DNA from: Mortierella hygrophila | Lineage: Eukaryota > Mortierellomycota > Mortierellomycetes > Mortierellales > Mortierellaceae | Direction of reading: 5' to 3' | DNA length: 64,000 bases | Assembly: GCA_015680625.1 (NCBI GenBank) | Contig: JAAAXW010000095.1 | Span: 62,001-126,000 of the forward strand | Part shown: positions 32,511 through 44,064 of the stretch, in pieces | Layout of the letters: each line of letters starts with the position of its first letter | How positions within the stretch are numbered: position 1 is the first letter of the stretch | Program-made: the position numbers and the translations under genes | Notes under the pieces: generated by a model | What the model was told of the DNA's origin: nothing | What the model saw: the letters and a program-made list of their open reading frames with translations, nothing else | Databases searched by the model: none

Positions 32511-32930
32511 TCAAAGGACTGCGACGGAGTGTCCAATGCTTTCAAAGACACGTTTTGCCTCCAGCGCCTTATCTTCCTTGACAAGGATGTAATCCGTATC
32601 ATAAGTACTAACAACAAACACCGAAATCTTCTCCTCCGCCAAAGCACCGGACAAGTTGGCCATAATCCCGACCAGACTGAAATCCAAGGGTCCGGCAACC
32701 TTGAAGCATCTCCAGGAAAGGGAGATCTTGTGCTCGTCGTTCGGGAGGAGGGTGGACGAGGAAGGGTAGGCGTGAGAGATGACGAGGGAGATTTCTTCGG
32801 CCGTCTTGGTGATGCTGTACCAGGCTTGGTTGTCGAGGAGGGGGAGGTAGACGGATGCGGGGGTGGTCGGTGGGAGGCGGTGGATTGTGTAGGGAAGGGA
32901 GTCCAACTCGAGGTTTAATTTGAGTGCCAT
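32511..32930 (-). CDS. ACT-domain protein (CASTOR-like small protein)
   Basis: One exon, 139 residues, ATG at 32930 (MALKLNLELDSLP). The fold appears to be two ACT-type halves: an N-terminal half ending AWYSITKTAEEISLVI, and a C-terminal half with KVAGPLDFSLVGIMANLSGA and EEKISVFVVSTYDTDYILVK, the classic ACT beta-alpha-beta pattern with a conserved GxxxxLSxxLA turn. These proteins bind amino acids; relatives include fungal ACT_7 proteins and animal CASTOR arginine sensors. The ligand here is unknown. Convergent with the methyltransferase gene, 175 bp between stops. Confidence 0.82.
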   Translation of the reverse strand: MALKLNLELDSLPYTIHRLPPTTPASVYLPLLDNQAWYSITKTAEEISLVISHAYPSSSTLLPNDEHKISLSWRCFKVAGPLDFSLVGIMANLSGALAEEKISVFVVSTYDTDYILVKEDKALEAKRVFESIGHSVAVL

Positions 32931-33459
32931 TTCGTTGGTTGTTGGGTAGTTGTGATAGCAATTAAGGAAGAACTGTTGTTGTTGTTGTTGTTGTTGTGAG
33001 GAGAAAGTGGGGTTGAATATACCCTTTTTATGTGTTGAAGATGGGAAAAAAAGGAGTAGGTGTAGGGAATGGAATGGAATGCAATGGAAGGGTTTGAAAG
33101 GAGTTTCTTTTTCTGGACGGAGAAAAAAAAAGAAAATTCGATCCACGTCGAAGACGTTATCCCACACCTCCAACGAGCGAGAAAAGGGTCCAAAAGCGCA
33201 ACGTGGGAGTGATTGCGGGCGAAATGACTCCTTTCGAGTCCCAATGATCATGTGATGGATCCCTTTACCTTGCCTTTGCACAAACCAGCTTATCGAAAGA
33301 AACCTGGCGCCCACTCTTCTCTTCGTTCGATGTGACAGAACGGCGAAAGACGCAATTAGAACAAAAAAGAAAAAAGATCAAGAATAACAGCTACGCCTTC
33401 CTTGATCCTGTCTTATTTTATTGCAAGAGGAGTACCATGGGAGTTACTAGATAGAGGTT
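32931..33459. other. Intergenic with GTT repeat
   Basis: Upstream of the ACT gene: a GTT microsatellite at about 32972-32997, then A-rich sequence to the 3' end of the nitrobindin-like gene. No gene seen. Confidence 0.5.
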
Positions 33460-34460
33460 CTAGACCTTGCGAAGATGGACTTCGAGGTGGCGCGTCAAGG
33501 GCGTGTTCTCGGTCGCCATCGAGAATTCGTACGAGAACGTCCTTTCCTCTGGGTTAATTATCCATTTCCTATCAATGGGAGAATTCAAAAGATGTAGGTC
33601 AAATTCACTTGCACTTATTCAATAATGCCAAAGCCCATGTCGTCTCACTCACCTTGTAAAGTGGGTTGTATGAGGCGCCTATGGAAGAATTAGGCGAGAG
33701 AGAGAGAGAGAGAGAGAGAAGGTGCCTGGTCAGTTAACGCGTTCGCTGGATCGTGCATTGTGTTTATATCTGATGCAGATGACATTGGTAACTTACCTTG
33801 GCACTGGGGGAGCGGATAATACTGGTAGTTTCCCAGTCGATCGTGGTTCCCTTGATAGCGCCCACCTCAATGCTCGCGACACCTATATATGCATACATCC
33901 AACGGGATAAAGAGGTGAATACGAAATGAATACTTGATCTCCTACATCAATAAGAAGCGCCTAACAACTCTCTCTTCTATGATACCTGTGGGCTGACTGA
34001 GGACAAGTTCACACTTCTCATTCGACCAATTGGGCAAGCGAATAAACCCGGCTTCCGCATGAAGAGGAGGCCCCGGAACAGGGACCGTTTCTCCCTCTCC
34101 GCCACTTCCAGGAACAGCTCGGCGTGTCTTTTGATAATAGGCGACGACGGGTCGACCGGCAGGGTCCTTGGTGAACGTCAGCTCTTCAAAGAATTCGAAG
34201 GAGGGGATCGTGGGATAAAAGCCCTTTCCGCGGCCGGCCCATGTGCCTATCAAGAACTCGAGTGGGTGAGGTTTGGTGTTGTCTGTCATTGTGAGGGAAG
34301 GTGTGGTGGAGAATAGTCTTATTGTTGTTGTTGGTGAGGTGGTAGTGATGAATGAAGAAGGGTGATGGTGTTGTTTGACGAAGGAGAGGGAGAGAAGTGA
34401 ATGAGAGATTGGTGATCTCGGAGATGATTTCCAAAGCCGAAGAAGACGAGGCAGTGACAT
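33460..34460 (-). CDS. Nitrobindin/THAP4-type heme-binding beta-barrel protein (4 exons)
   Basis: Exons 34460-33986, 33882-33797, 33678-33653 and 33568-33460 give 231 residues. All are GT-AG and in phase, including a 26-nt exon 3. The barrel starts with PLEFLIGTWAGRGKGFYPTI, the family's GTWxGxGxGxYPTI heme-pocket motif, and includes LHAEAGFIRLPN, LVLSQPTGVASIEVG and RSPSAKAPHTTHFTRKW. It ends with a MATENTPLTRHLEVHLRK strand; the conserved His of PLTRHL is the expected heme axial ligand. The first 60 residues are Arg/Ser/Leu-rich without acids (LPRLLRLWKSSPRSP; RLFSTTPSL) and look like a mitochondrial presequence. An internal Met (MTDNTKPH) could give a cytosolic form. Relatives bind ferric heme and react with NO or peroxynitrite. 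A GA microsatellite (33695-33719) lies in intron 2. Confidence 0.85.
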
Positions 34461-34691
34461 GAAGGACAAAAAAAGTGAGAGCAGTGAGAGAGTGGAGAAG
34501 CGTGGCGTATGTCCGAACGAGAAAAAATCCGACGCTCCGAACTCAGTTCAACAAACAAGGAGCAACACATGGACAGCGCGTCTCATAAATGGTTTATTGC
34601 AAGGCAAAAAACGGGTATACAGAGTCAACAAGAGACTCAAAGGCGTTATTATTTTCGCTAGATACAAAAGGTCATGACAAGAAACGCGTCC

Positions 34692-36177
34692 TTAAACAGG
34701 GACACCAATGAAATTCAAAAGCACAGCAACACTACCAATGACACCTCCAACAACAGCTCCAATAATACCGCCCACCTGTCCAAAGAAACTGGCGCCCAAA
34801 ATACCAGCGCCAATCGCACCTCCTGCAACGGCACCCGCAACAAGGAGTTTGCCAGGGACGAAACTCGTATGCGCAATCTCGGTCACTGGAGGGTGGATCT
34901 CATCGGTGGGGGCTGTATTGAGAGGCTCGGGGATCTCGGTGATGGCTGGAATCTCGGTGATGGCACTACTACCATCGGTTGTAACGGCAGCTGCAACGGG
35001 GTCTTTGATTGTAGGGGCGACGATGGCGGCGATTTCAGATTCTGAGAGGGTCACGTCGGGGGTATTAATGTCAACGAGGTTCTTGTCCTGGCTATCGACG
35101 ACGACTGCAGCCTTGGGGTCGTTCAGCTGGACCTTAGAACCATTCGAGTCGGTTGTCACGTCAATGTCTGTAGGGGTGTTGGCATCTGTCGTCTTTGTTC
35201 CTGCGGTGGCAGCAACCGGTTCCTTGAGTGCAACGACAGATGCAACAGGGGCGGATACAGCAGCGGGTGCAACGGGAGCAGGAATAGCAGGACCGGGTGC
35301 AACAGGTTCCTTGGTGACAGTGGCAGCGCCAGGAGCGACTATAACCGAGGGTGTAGGAGGAGTGAAAATAACCTCGTTCACGGGAAGGGGTCTCTGAGGA
35401 CGAAGTGCAAACTCTGCAAGAAAATTGCCATCAGGCTCCGTAGCAGAAGTAGCAGGAGCATCTTCACGACGCCTGAGTTCCTTCAAAGGATGAGCAACAT
35501 CCTCAGCCAGGGTTCTCAATCCACCGTTGTCCGAGTCGCGCTGAGGGGAGATGGCAAAGGGTCCTGCGTTTCCGACGAGTTTGACGCCCTCCTGGGAGTT
35601 TGTCTCGATGCGGACGTAATACTCGTTCGTCTTTTTGACGTTCTTAGTCTTGCTGTTCTGGTTATTTGGGATCGTCCACATGTACTGCGTCTTGTACTCG
35701 TTTACCTATAAGTTCGAATGAGACAGAAAGCTATGTTAACTATTGATTCAAGTATGCACAAATAACTAGGGGCACGAAAGGAATTAAAAAAAAAAGAGAA
35801 CTTACCCCAGAGGCAATGACCTCATGGTAGTCATAGCTAACTTTCCCACCTTGGATATCAAGGTTATTATACAAATGAATTGTCCAAGGTCCTGCAGCGG
35901 TAGCATCACATTGTCCAGCACCATAGTTGAGACGGACAAAGTATCCCGGGTGGTAGGTCGCACCGGGGGACGGGTTTAGGATCTGGACACAGTTGAGCTC
36001 GTCGCTTTGCCACTTTTGACGCGGGTTAAAGGAACGTTTTGCGATTTGTGCGTTGCTGTTGGGGGAAATGGTGGTGGTGGTATCAGAGCCGATGACGGGT
36101 GCTGCGAGGGTGGTGGATGGTGTTGTGGCTCCCAGAAGTAGGCACATTAAGCCTAATGCTGATTTGATACCGATCAT
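34692..36177 (-). CDS. Secreted Kre9/KNH-type Ig-like wall protein with glycine-zipper C-terminal helix (2 exons)
   Basis: Exons 36177-35806 and 35705-34692 give 461 residues. The signal peptide MIGIKSALGLMCLLLGATT is followed by a mature region with KR sites (AKRSF). Residues about 55-190 match the fungal Kre9/KNH N-terminal Ig-like domain (VQILNPSPGATYHPGYFVRL; YYVRIET; GNAGPFAISP). A long Ala/Pro/Val/Thr-rich segment, probably O-glycosylated, spans about 215-405. The C-terminus has a glycine-zipper-like hydrophobic region (GAVAGGAIGAGILGASFFGQ and GGIIGAVVGGVIGSVAVLL), which could be a membrane helix pair or a GPI-like signal. Likely at the cell surface or wall. The exact role is unknown. 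Confidence 0.78.
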
Positions 36178-37213
36178 TGTATGTTGGTTGAGTGGATATG
36201 TGGTAAGAAAGTGACGAGGAGAGTTGACAAGAAGAAGGAGAGATGTGTTAGAGAGAGAGTGAGAGAGAGAGAGAGTGGGGGGAAATCGTTCCTCCCTATT
36301 TATATGCTTCGTTTGAATGAGACGGTTAGCAGTCGTTTTATAGGCGATAGTAATATTCGGTAGCGTTCAAGAGCGTTCAGTACCGATGGATGCAAATGCA
36401 TAGTAGAGAACTGCCGGACCGATAGTAAGGTAAGGAGTAAGAATATCGCCCTTGTTATTTTTCTCGTGACAGTGCGTATGGTGGCAACGGAAAGGGAATA
36501 GTCAGGACAAAGGACGACCTGGAACTTGTGAAAGAAAGCTAAGGAGAAGGTGAAGGATGAGACTACAAGGGAATTGACATTCTATTTCGCTTCGTTCCTG
36601 AAAAAGTATTTCAGGTCAGCCAAGTGGATGCCGGTTTAGTAGATTTAGCATAGAATGTTGTGGCTGGCATTTTTGCTGTGCTCATTACCGCCCTTCAGGA
36701 CACGTTCCAATAGTACAGGTGCCGATAGTGGAGGCGACGCGTTTGATCAGTTTGAGAGAAGTTTCAATGAGCGTGTTCGTGAGTGTGGCTTTGACTTGTC
36801 TGTAGGCACATGGCGCGAGATTCAATTTTTGTGACGGCGGGAGTCAAGCGACTGACACTGGCAGGGTGTGCTCACCCACGACATGGGGGCGTAGAAGTGT
36901 CTTGCCCTGTCCACGCACACACTTACACCTCGCCTGCGCCATTTTTTCTTTGGCTTTTTTGTACTTTTCGACTCCTTCCTTTCCTTCCCTTCTTGCAAAC
37001 GCACACGTTCTCTTCCCTACTTGTCACCGCCCAACTTACCATCAGCACAAGGAAGCACAAGGAGCAGGACAAAGACCGACAAGGAACCCGCTCTTATTCT
37101 CGATTCCACCCATCAATCGAACCAAGAAAAAACAACCGCCCTCGAAACACACACACGCGTCGCCACTTCAGCATAAGGAACAAGGAATCTCTCTCCACAA
37201 GACACACACACAC
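36178..37213. other. Intergenic between divergent genes
   Basis: About 1 kb: a GA-rich leader of the Kre9/KNH-like gene (36240-36280) and a CA-rich leader of the CSN1 gene (37140-37213). The middle part shows no supported feature. Confidence 0.5.
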
Positions 37214-39564
37214 ATGGACCCTCGTCTCTCCCCAGACCCAACCTCACTCGACCCCACCCCAGGCTACACCTCCACTAACAACAACACCATGGACACCTCT
37301 GCCGACAACCACACAGCCAGTATGGATAGCGACATGTACACCGACTCTCAACCCGCCGCCGCGGGCACGCCATCGTCCCTGTCCAACGTCCCCTTGACTG
37401 CGGATGGTCCGAGTGGCAGTGGTGGAGCGGACCAGGCGGGCAACTCGAAGCGTAAACGGTTTGTCAAAGTTGTTGAGGTCGATGCTCCCAATAACTTGGA
37501 CCTTGACGCCTACATTGCTACCTACAAAGGTAATTGGAATTAACATGCACACACGGAGTGACGCAGTACTTTTTTTTGCCATTGGTTTGAACTGGAATCA
37601 AGGCAGCCTTTTGTTTTAGTGTTGGAATATTTACGAGAAAGGAGGAGGGTGTATAGGAACCATGAGGGCAGTGGTGGCAATGAGAACCATACTGGAAGTA
37701 CGCGGAACGACAGCGACTTTTGCTCTCCCTCTTACGATATGAGTATTGGTGGCAAAGAAGGAGCAAATCACGGAAACGGAGGCAGGAGTATAGACGTTGT
37801 TTAACAGATTGTGGTGATGGCAACAGGAACTATAGCGGATGAAATGAAAAGCGACTTGTTGTTTCTCTACTTTCTTACACACTGTGGTATTAGTGGCAAT
37901 GGCAACTACCACAGAATCAAACGGACTCATTTTCGACTCTTTTTTCTAACGATTTCACCTTTGATTTCAACAAATGTAATAGGACACACGAAGGTGAACC
38001 GCTTGGAGTTTATCGCGGACCGCTGCCCCTCGCTCCAGGTCGACGCGCTCAAGCTGGCAATCACGGAACTCAGGAACACGAATACATTGCATGTCTCGCG
38101 ATACATCAACCTGGTCAGGAAATTGAACGAGGCGGTCAAGTTTGGCGCACCCGGCAGCGGGTCTGTCAGCAGCGACCTGCTGACTGTCGACAAGACTTGG
38201 GCAGACAACCAGATGTTGAAGGCCAAGCAGCAGACTGATCTCTTGGAGGGTGAGCTCAAGAACTACAAGCGCAACTCTATCAAGGAGAGCATCCGCGTAA
38301 GTCTCTTGTTAATATCGGATTGCCTGAGTGATGGAAAAAGATCAATGCCGGGTTTGCTCCCTTTGGCTTCTAAATGACTCTAACCAACCTATTTACTGAA
38401 TATTCGTATGTAATAGATGGGAAATATCGAATTGGGAAATCATTATTATGCATGCGGAGACTTGACCAGTGCTCACCGTTCGTATTCTCGCACACGCGAC
38501 TACTGCACGACCTCAAAGCACATCATCGAGTTGTGCATGAACGTCATCAAGGCAAGCATCGAGCTCGGTAACTTTCCTCACGTGTTGACCTATGTCGTCA
38601 AGGCCGAGTCAACTCCCGAGGTCGCCCAGGACAAGGAGGTGACCAAGGCCAAACTCAAGGCCGCCTCTGGACTCGCCAACCTGGATCTCAGCAAATACCC
38701 CGCTGCTGCACGCGATTTCTTGTCGATTGGAGAGGAACTGGTCGGTAACCAGTACGGTGATGTGATCTCCGCCAATGACATTGCCGTCTATGGAGGACTC
38801 TGTGCTTTGGCCAGTTTCAATAGAACAGAGCTTAAGCGTCTGGTCATTGATAATGTCGGATTTCGCCAGTACCTCGAGCTAGAACCCCACATCCGCGATC
38901 TCATCCAAGGATTCTACAACTCCAACTATGCCCTCTGCCTCGACATCATGGACAAGTGGAAGGTACGCTTTCTTTTATGTTTCATATTGCGGACGTAATT
39001 ACCTATCAATTGGTCTTGTCTAACATATACTTTTGTTATCATCGTACCAAATAGAACGATTACTTGCTGGATTTGCATTTGCACTCGCATATTGAGGCTT
39101 TGTACACGAACATTCGCAAGAAGGCGCTGATTCAGTTCACGAGCCCATTCTTAACGGTCGACTTGACCAAGATGGCCAAGAGCTTTTCGACGACAGTTCC
39201 TGCGTTAGAGAAGGAGTTGGTGTCGTTGATCATTGGAGGACAGATTGAAGCCAGGATCGACTCTCAGCAAAAGATTCTGTGGGCCAAGCAGACGAACAAG
39301 CGTTCTGCGATCTTTGACCGGTCGACAGCGATGGGCCAGGACTATGAGCGCGAGGCCAAGGCGTTGGTTCTTCGTATGCAGATGATTAACCATGGCTTGA
39401 TAGTCAAGGGCCCCCCTGGCGAGCGTGGTGGACCCAACGATGGCGAGCATTCCTTTGAAGCTCCTCATCCTCGTGGCGGACGTGATCGTGAGATGTTTGC
39501 TGGTACACGTGCCAACGTGTCCAGCTTTTTGAGCAGCTTTTCTCGGGAGCGCCACCACCGCTAA
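37214..39564 (+). CDS. CSN1: COP9 signalosome subunit 1 (4 exons)
   Basis: Exons 37214-37529, 37983-38296, 38417-38962 and 39055-39564 give 561 residues. After a disordered N-terminus of about 95 residues comes a PAM/TPR-like helical region with the CSN1/Rpn7 motifs LDLDAYIATYKGHTKVNRL, MGNIELGNHYYACGDLTSAH and RDYCTTSKHIIELCMNVIKA. A PCI winged-helix domain follows (IRKKALIQFTSPFLTVDLTK; LEKELVSLIIGGQIEARIDS). The tail is Gly/Arg/Ser-rich. CSN1 is the scaffold subunit of the complex that removes Nedd8 from cullins, linking it functionally to F-box proteins such as the two in this window. Rpn7 of the proteasome lid is the closest alternative, but IAVYGGLCALASF and the C-terminal layout fit CSN1 better. 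Intron 1 is 453 nt; the others are 92-120 nt. Confidence 0.92.
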
Positions 39565-39722
39565 GTAGCGGATGTTGGTTGCTGTTCGAGACAGTCGTCG
39601 GACTTGTCCACTTGTCCAAACACTTCAAATTAGGAGACATGAGACACACATGCAGACAGGCGTTATCTGAAATTTATTCAAATTAGCAACACGAAAGAGC
39701 GAAAAAATAAAAAACTGAAAAA

Positions 39723-40379
39723 ATGTCACACCCACTTCTACAGGGAAAACTGATCTCTCTCCACTTTATTCTACACGACAATCAAGAATCAGCCATGGAG
39801 CTCCATTCGTTACTTGGTCGACATCCAGGCTCTCCTGAAGTGGATGCACTTCTTGCAGAGGCAGCAGCGGCTTTTCACAAGAGGAAAAACAACACAGCCA
39901 CAGGAACTAAGTCTCTAGTACCGAAACCAACAATCAAGATATACAAGGATGCGGTGTACTATTCATATCCTACCTTCGGGATCTCATTTAACTATGAACC
40001 CTCACAACCACTGATCCCGTCCGCATACACCAACTCCACACCAGACCCGTCCCACCTTACATTGGTCGCCATTCATCTCTACCGAAGCCCCGCTGATAAA
40101 TTCGAGACCTTCCCTCTATCCTTCGTCATCCCCAAGAAGTCAACCTCTACCTCCACGACAGAGCCAAGAGAATTAGTGGAGATGGATATGGAGAAGAAGG
40201 GCCACGAGGTGGTGGAGCTGTTGGGCGAGCCGGAGGAAAAGCAGGGTGGAGGGAGGAAGGGGAACTGTTGGGTTGGGTATGGGAGGACGACGGGGGTATC
40301 GATGGATTTTGCTGGTGGGAGTTGGGAGGATCGGGAGATGGTGCTGGCTTGTTTGACTATTGCGCTTCCTACTCTTTAG
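39723..40379 (+). CDS. Hypothetical protein, 218 residues
   Basis: A single open frame starts at ATG 39723 in an A-rich context, only 158 bp after the CSN1 stop and on the same strand. The N-terminal third is helical (SAMELHSLLGRHPGSPEVDA). The middle is beta-like with many Tyr/Phe (IKIYKDAVYYSYPTFGISFN; LTLVAIHLYRSPADKFETFP), followed by a charged loop and a GNCWVGYGRTTGVSMDFAGG strand. Composition and codon use look genuinely coding. No signal peptide or TM segment. No family recognised. Confidence 0.65.
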   Translation: MSHPLLQGKLISLHFILHDNQESAMELHSLLGRHPGSPEVDALLAEAAAAFHKRKNNTATGTKSLVPKPTIKIYKDAVYYSYPTFGISFNYEPSQPLIPSAYTNSTPDPSHLTLVAIHLYRSPADKFETFPLSFVIPKKSTSTSTTEPRELVEMDMEKKGHEVVELLGEPEEKQGGGRKGNCWVGYGRTTGVSMDFAGGSWEDREMVLACLTIALPTL

Positions 40380-40839
40380 TCTGAGGCTTCCTTTTATTTG
40401 GATGCATGAATTGACCATGAGTAAGCTCTCTTTCTATTTGCCTTGGTTGGTTGTTTTGGTTGGTGCAACAGAGACACAGGGAGAGACAACAAGCCTAAGA
40501 GGCAAAGGGATAACAATAATAAAAGGACATCATCGTTAAGACAAGCAAGTGGGTATGAAAGCGAAATGAAATAGCGTTTTGTCTTCTTGTGAGCCACGAA
40601 GTGGGCTTGTGGGTCTCGAGGGGGCGAGGGGAAGCACTGGTAAGCGTCCTTCCTCACTTTCTTTTTCATACTATTTCTTTTTTGCACATCACTCTTGCTC
40701 ATCCCTTTTCTCTTCTCTTTCTCTTTTCCTTCTTTTCCTCCCTATACACACCCACACACCCACACACTCACACACACACGCTTACACCAACAACACGCTC
40801 ACATCACACAGCTCAGGAATTACACAACAAAACACTACC
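40380..40839. other. Intergenic, leader of glutaredoxin gene
   Basis: A CT-rich tract (40670-40745) and a CA-rich tract (40745-40800) precede the glutaredoxin ATG. No gene seen. Confidence 0.5.
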
Positions 40840-41657
40840 ATGGAGGCACTGTCAACGAAACCAAAAACCAAGAACGTCATCACAACCATCGTCCGGTCAC
40901 GACGGTTCCGAGTCCTGGTCCTCGTCGCCTTAGCATTCTACTGTGTCTTTTACATCGCTACAATCTACCGCTCAGAAGCTGATAGCACCGGACTATTAAC
41001 AGGAGGGGGGAAATCGTTAACGCAACAGGGACATTCGGGACACGCCGTTGTCGACGGAGAGGGGGAGCCTATGATGGTGGATGATGACCAAGATGTGCCA
41101 GAGACGCCGATTGTGAAGCTTGAGCGTCGTATCCAAGGATTGATTGATCAGAACCGTGTCATGGTCTTTTCCAAGACCTACTGCCCGTGAGTGTTTACTT
41201 GATATAGTTTGAGCATTGGGATTTGCGTATGCATGTTGTTCAATAATGCGTGTTTTTACTGACGAAAACAACTTTGCGTGTGAATATGTGGAATAGATAT
41301 TCTGCTGCTGCAAAGAAGTTGCTCAAGACATATACCAACGACTTTGGACTACTAGAAGTCGACCTCGAATGTACGTCCATTCATTCCTTTTGCCTCTTCC
41401 TCCTCCAACTGCCATGTCCTCTTGTTCTTTCAATCGCTAACAATGACATAACCGTCTTCTCTCTAATAACGAAAACAATAGCAAAGGGAGATGATATCAA
41501 AAAGATTTTGACAAAGATTACACATGGACACTCGACGTTTCCTTCCATTTTCTTCGCGGGCGAGTCGATTGGTGGACGGGATAAGTTGCAGGCGATTGAG
41601 GATAAGCACGACCTCCGGGGTCGTCTTGACGCGCTTGGGGTCAAGATGCTCCAGTGA
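40840..41657 (+). CDS. Membrane-anchored monothiol glutaredoxin, Grx6/Grx7-like (3 exons)
   Basis: Exons 40840-41186, 41297-41370 and 41482-41657 give 198 residues. A single TM helix near residues 29-45 (FRVLVLVALAFYCVFYIATI) after a basic N-terminus implies a type II protein, with the domain in the ER/Golgi lumen as for yeast Grx6 and Grx7. The glutaredoxin domain covers about 95-198. Its active site is C115-P-Y-S118, split by intron 1, so it is monothiol because the second Cys is Ser. The cis-Pro loop is STFPSIFFAGESIGGRDKL, with the GG glutathione-binding pair. Yeast Grx6 coordinates an Fe-S cluster and Grx7 is a thiol reductase; which applies here cannot be said. Confidence 0.88.
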
Positions 41658-42027
41658 ACGGCCTTTTCGTAGTTTTTCGTAGGGAGGGCATTTGGTTGTT
41701 GTTGTTGTACATGAAATGCAGATACCTTCTTTCCCTGTTCATTTCTCTGAGAGGACAGAGACAGGCAAAAGAGATAATTGTGACGGCTTTTGTCATTAGG
41801 ATGCGTGGTGACTCTGCATTTGAGTTTTCGATCAATTTCGAGTCTAACGGTGTCTCGCTGGACACATATAAAAAGGGCGTGGATCATCGCTTTTTTTCCT
41901 TTCCCTTCTTCACTTCACTTCTTCAGCTTCACTCTTCTACACCCTTTGATCGCATTCAGGCCTTCTTGTACCTTATACATATACATACCCATCTCCACAA
42001 GATATACTACACACACCCTTCCTAAAA
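41658..42027. other. Intergenic, promoter of ornithine carbamoyltransferase
   Basis: 370 bp with a TATA-like ACATATAAAAAG at about 41864-41875, about 150 nt upstream of the start, and a CT-rich leader. No gene seen. Confidence 0.5.
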
Positions 42028-43480
42028 ATGCTCAAGTCAACTATCCGCCTCACATCCGTCGTCGCTGCCCACACCACCGCTCCCTCAGCAGCAGCAGCAG
42101 CAACAGCCGCCGCTGCCCGATCCTTCCACACCTCCCCTCAGTCAAGCAAACAGAACAATAAGATCTACTCGACCGCAGATGTCCCCGCCGTGTCGGGAGT
42201 GCCTCATCTCTTGACCGATAACGATCTTTCCCCAAAGCAATTGTCGGATATCATCCAAAGTGCCTGCTTGTTCAAACATCAGGCAAAGGTTCTGGGACAG
42301 CCTAGTGGTGCACCCTTGGCCGGGAAGACTATGGCGTTGATGTTCTCTAAGCGATCGACTCGTACTCGTGTCGCCACCGAGACCGCCGTCGCTTATCTTG
42401 GTATGTCATGTTGACCGATGTTGATGTTTGTATGTGTTGATTTGTCCATGAACAGATGGGCTAACATTGTATTGATCTTGTGTGGTGTATGATGAATGAT
42501 AGGTGGGCATGCGATGTTTTTGGGGTCGCAGGATATTCAATTGGGCGTGAACGAGTCGCTGTTGGATACCTCCAAGGTTGTCTCGAGCATGGTCGACGGC
42601 ATTATGGCCCGCGTCGGAGCCCACTCCGAAATCGAGGTAACAATTGGATCTAAGCAAAAAAGATGACATGTGTGACTTTTAACTTTCTTTTTCTCACCCC
42701 CACCCCTTCTCTCCCTGATCCAATGATAGACGCTGGCAAAGTACTCCACGGTGCCGATCATTAACGCCCTCTCAGACCTGTACCACCCAACCCAAATCCT
42801 CGCAGACCTCATGACCCTCCACGAACTCTACACTCCCTCAGGATCCGACCCACACACCACCACCCCCACATCGACTCTCAAGAACTTGCGTCTGGCTTGG
42901 GTCGGAGACGGGAACAACATCCTGCACTCGTTGATGTTGCAGTTGCCCAAGGTCGGAATGCATATCACCATGGCGACACCCAAGGGGTATGAGCCTAATG
43001 CCGAGATCTTGAAGCAGGCACAGAAAAATGCCAAGGTCCATGGCACGGATTTGGAGATTTATCATGATCCTAAGGATGCGCTTCGTAATGCCGATATCAT
43101 CGTTACCGACACTTGGTACGTTCTCCGTCTCCTTTCTATGCATTCACTGAGCTGTTCAGTTGTTTACCAGAACCATGCGCACCAACTGACCCTATATCAC
43201 TTTTATTAACTTGCAACTTAATAGGATCAGTATGGGACAGGAGGAAGAAAAGAAGCAGCGCGTCGCATCGTTCGCAGGATACCAATTGACGACCGATCTG
43301 ATCGAACAGAGTGGCGCCAATGCCGACTGGAAGTTCTTGCACTGTCTCCCTCGCAAGCAGGAAGAGGTCACCGATGATGTTTTCTATTCGCCTCGTTCGC
43401 ATGTCTTCCAGGAAGCCGAGAACCGCAAGTGGACGATCTTGGCGTGTATCAACCAGCTCCTTGTCAAGAAGGGCTTCTAG
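42028..43480 (+). CDS. ARG3: Mitochondrial ornithine carbamoyltransferase (4 exons)
   Basis: Exons 42028-42400, 42503-42636, 42730-43115 and 43225-43480 give 382 residues. It catalyses carbamoyl phosphate plus ornithine to citrulline in arginine synthesis. The first about 33 residues are Ala/Ser/Thr/Arg-rich with no acids (MLKSTIRLTSVVAAHTTAPS), a mitochondrial presequence. The carbamoyl-phosphate loop is S107-KRSTRT-R114. The QDIQLGVNES segment, the YHPTQILAD hinge (DLYHPTQ) and the catalytic HCLPR (337-341) near the C-terminus are all intact. All introns are GT-AG and in phase. In fungi the enzyme is mitochondrial (as in Neurospora) or cytosolic (yeast); the presequence favours mitochondrial here. 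The symbol follows yeast usage. Confidence 0.95.
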
Positions 43481-43725
43481 GAAGTGGGTTGTAATGCGAG
43501 TGTCGAATAAAAAAATGTACAGTAAGAAAATGAATCTGTCCTGATTCCACAAGTTCATCGTCACTACAGGAACGCTCTCTTTTCGTGACCTGTTTACCTC
43601 TTTCCTTACACTCTTACCTTGTTCACACTACTGCCTACCAATCCTATTCATCCTCTGTGCCTCTGCTCCTATGCTACATACCCAGATTAATACATCTGCA
43701 CAACTCTCCAGACTTACAACGAGCC

Positions 43726-44064
43726 ATGGAGTCACTCCTGCCAGAAGTCCAGCGCCAGACCATCTTCTTTCTCGACCCTAAAGTCTCTTTTGACCTGTTA
43801 TTCCTTTTGCCACGAGTGGAAAGTTGGATAAAGAAGAGCCAAGGAGACGGCCATTTGGTTCTGGCAGATGGTCTCATCAATGGCGGTACTGTGTGGACTT
43901 GTTGGATAATGTGGTTCAGATGTGTTCTCGGGTGGCAACCTAATAAATATACGCGTCTTCGACTCGGATTCGATGTGTTGGCAGATCCACGCGTACAAAA
44001 GGTATTTTTTGAAGAGGCAACGGCGTGGGAACAGCAGGAAGCCTCGCGTTCGATCCAAGCCTAA
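43726..44064 (+). CDS. Small hypothetical protein, 112 residues
   Basis: Open frame from ATG 43726 to TAA 44064. The start (MESLLPEVQRQTIFFLDPKV...LLFLLPRVESW) resembles the first helices of an F-box without the rest of the motif. It also contains a Trp-rich centre (WTCWIMWFRCVLGWQPNKYT) and a charged end. No family identified. It could be a truncated gene, since plausible coding text does not continue downstream. Confidence is low to moderate. Confidence 0.4.
   Translation: MESLLPEVQRQTIFFLDPKVSFDLLFLLPRVESWIKKSQGDGHLVLADGLINGGTVWTCWIMWFRCVLGWQPNKYTRLRLGFDVLADPRVQKVFFEEATAWEQQEASRSIQA

Noticed and set aside
43726..44064. F-box assignment for the 112-residue ORF
   Set aside because: Only the first 30 residues recall an F-box; the Trp and second-helix signature are missing.
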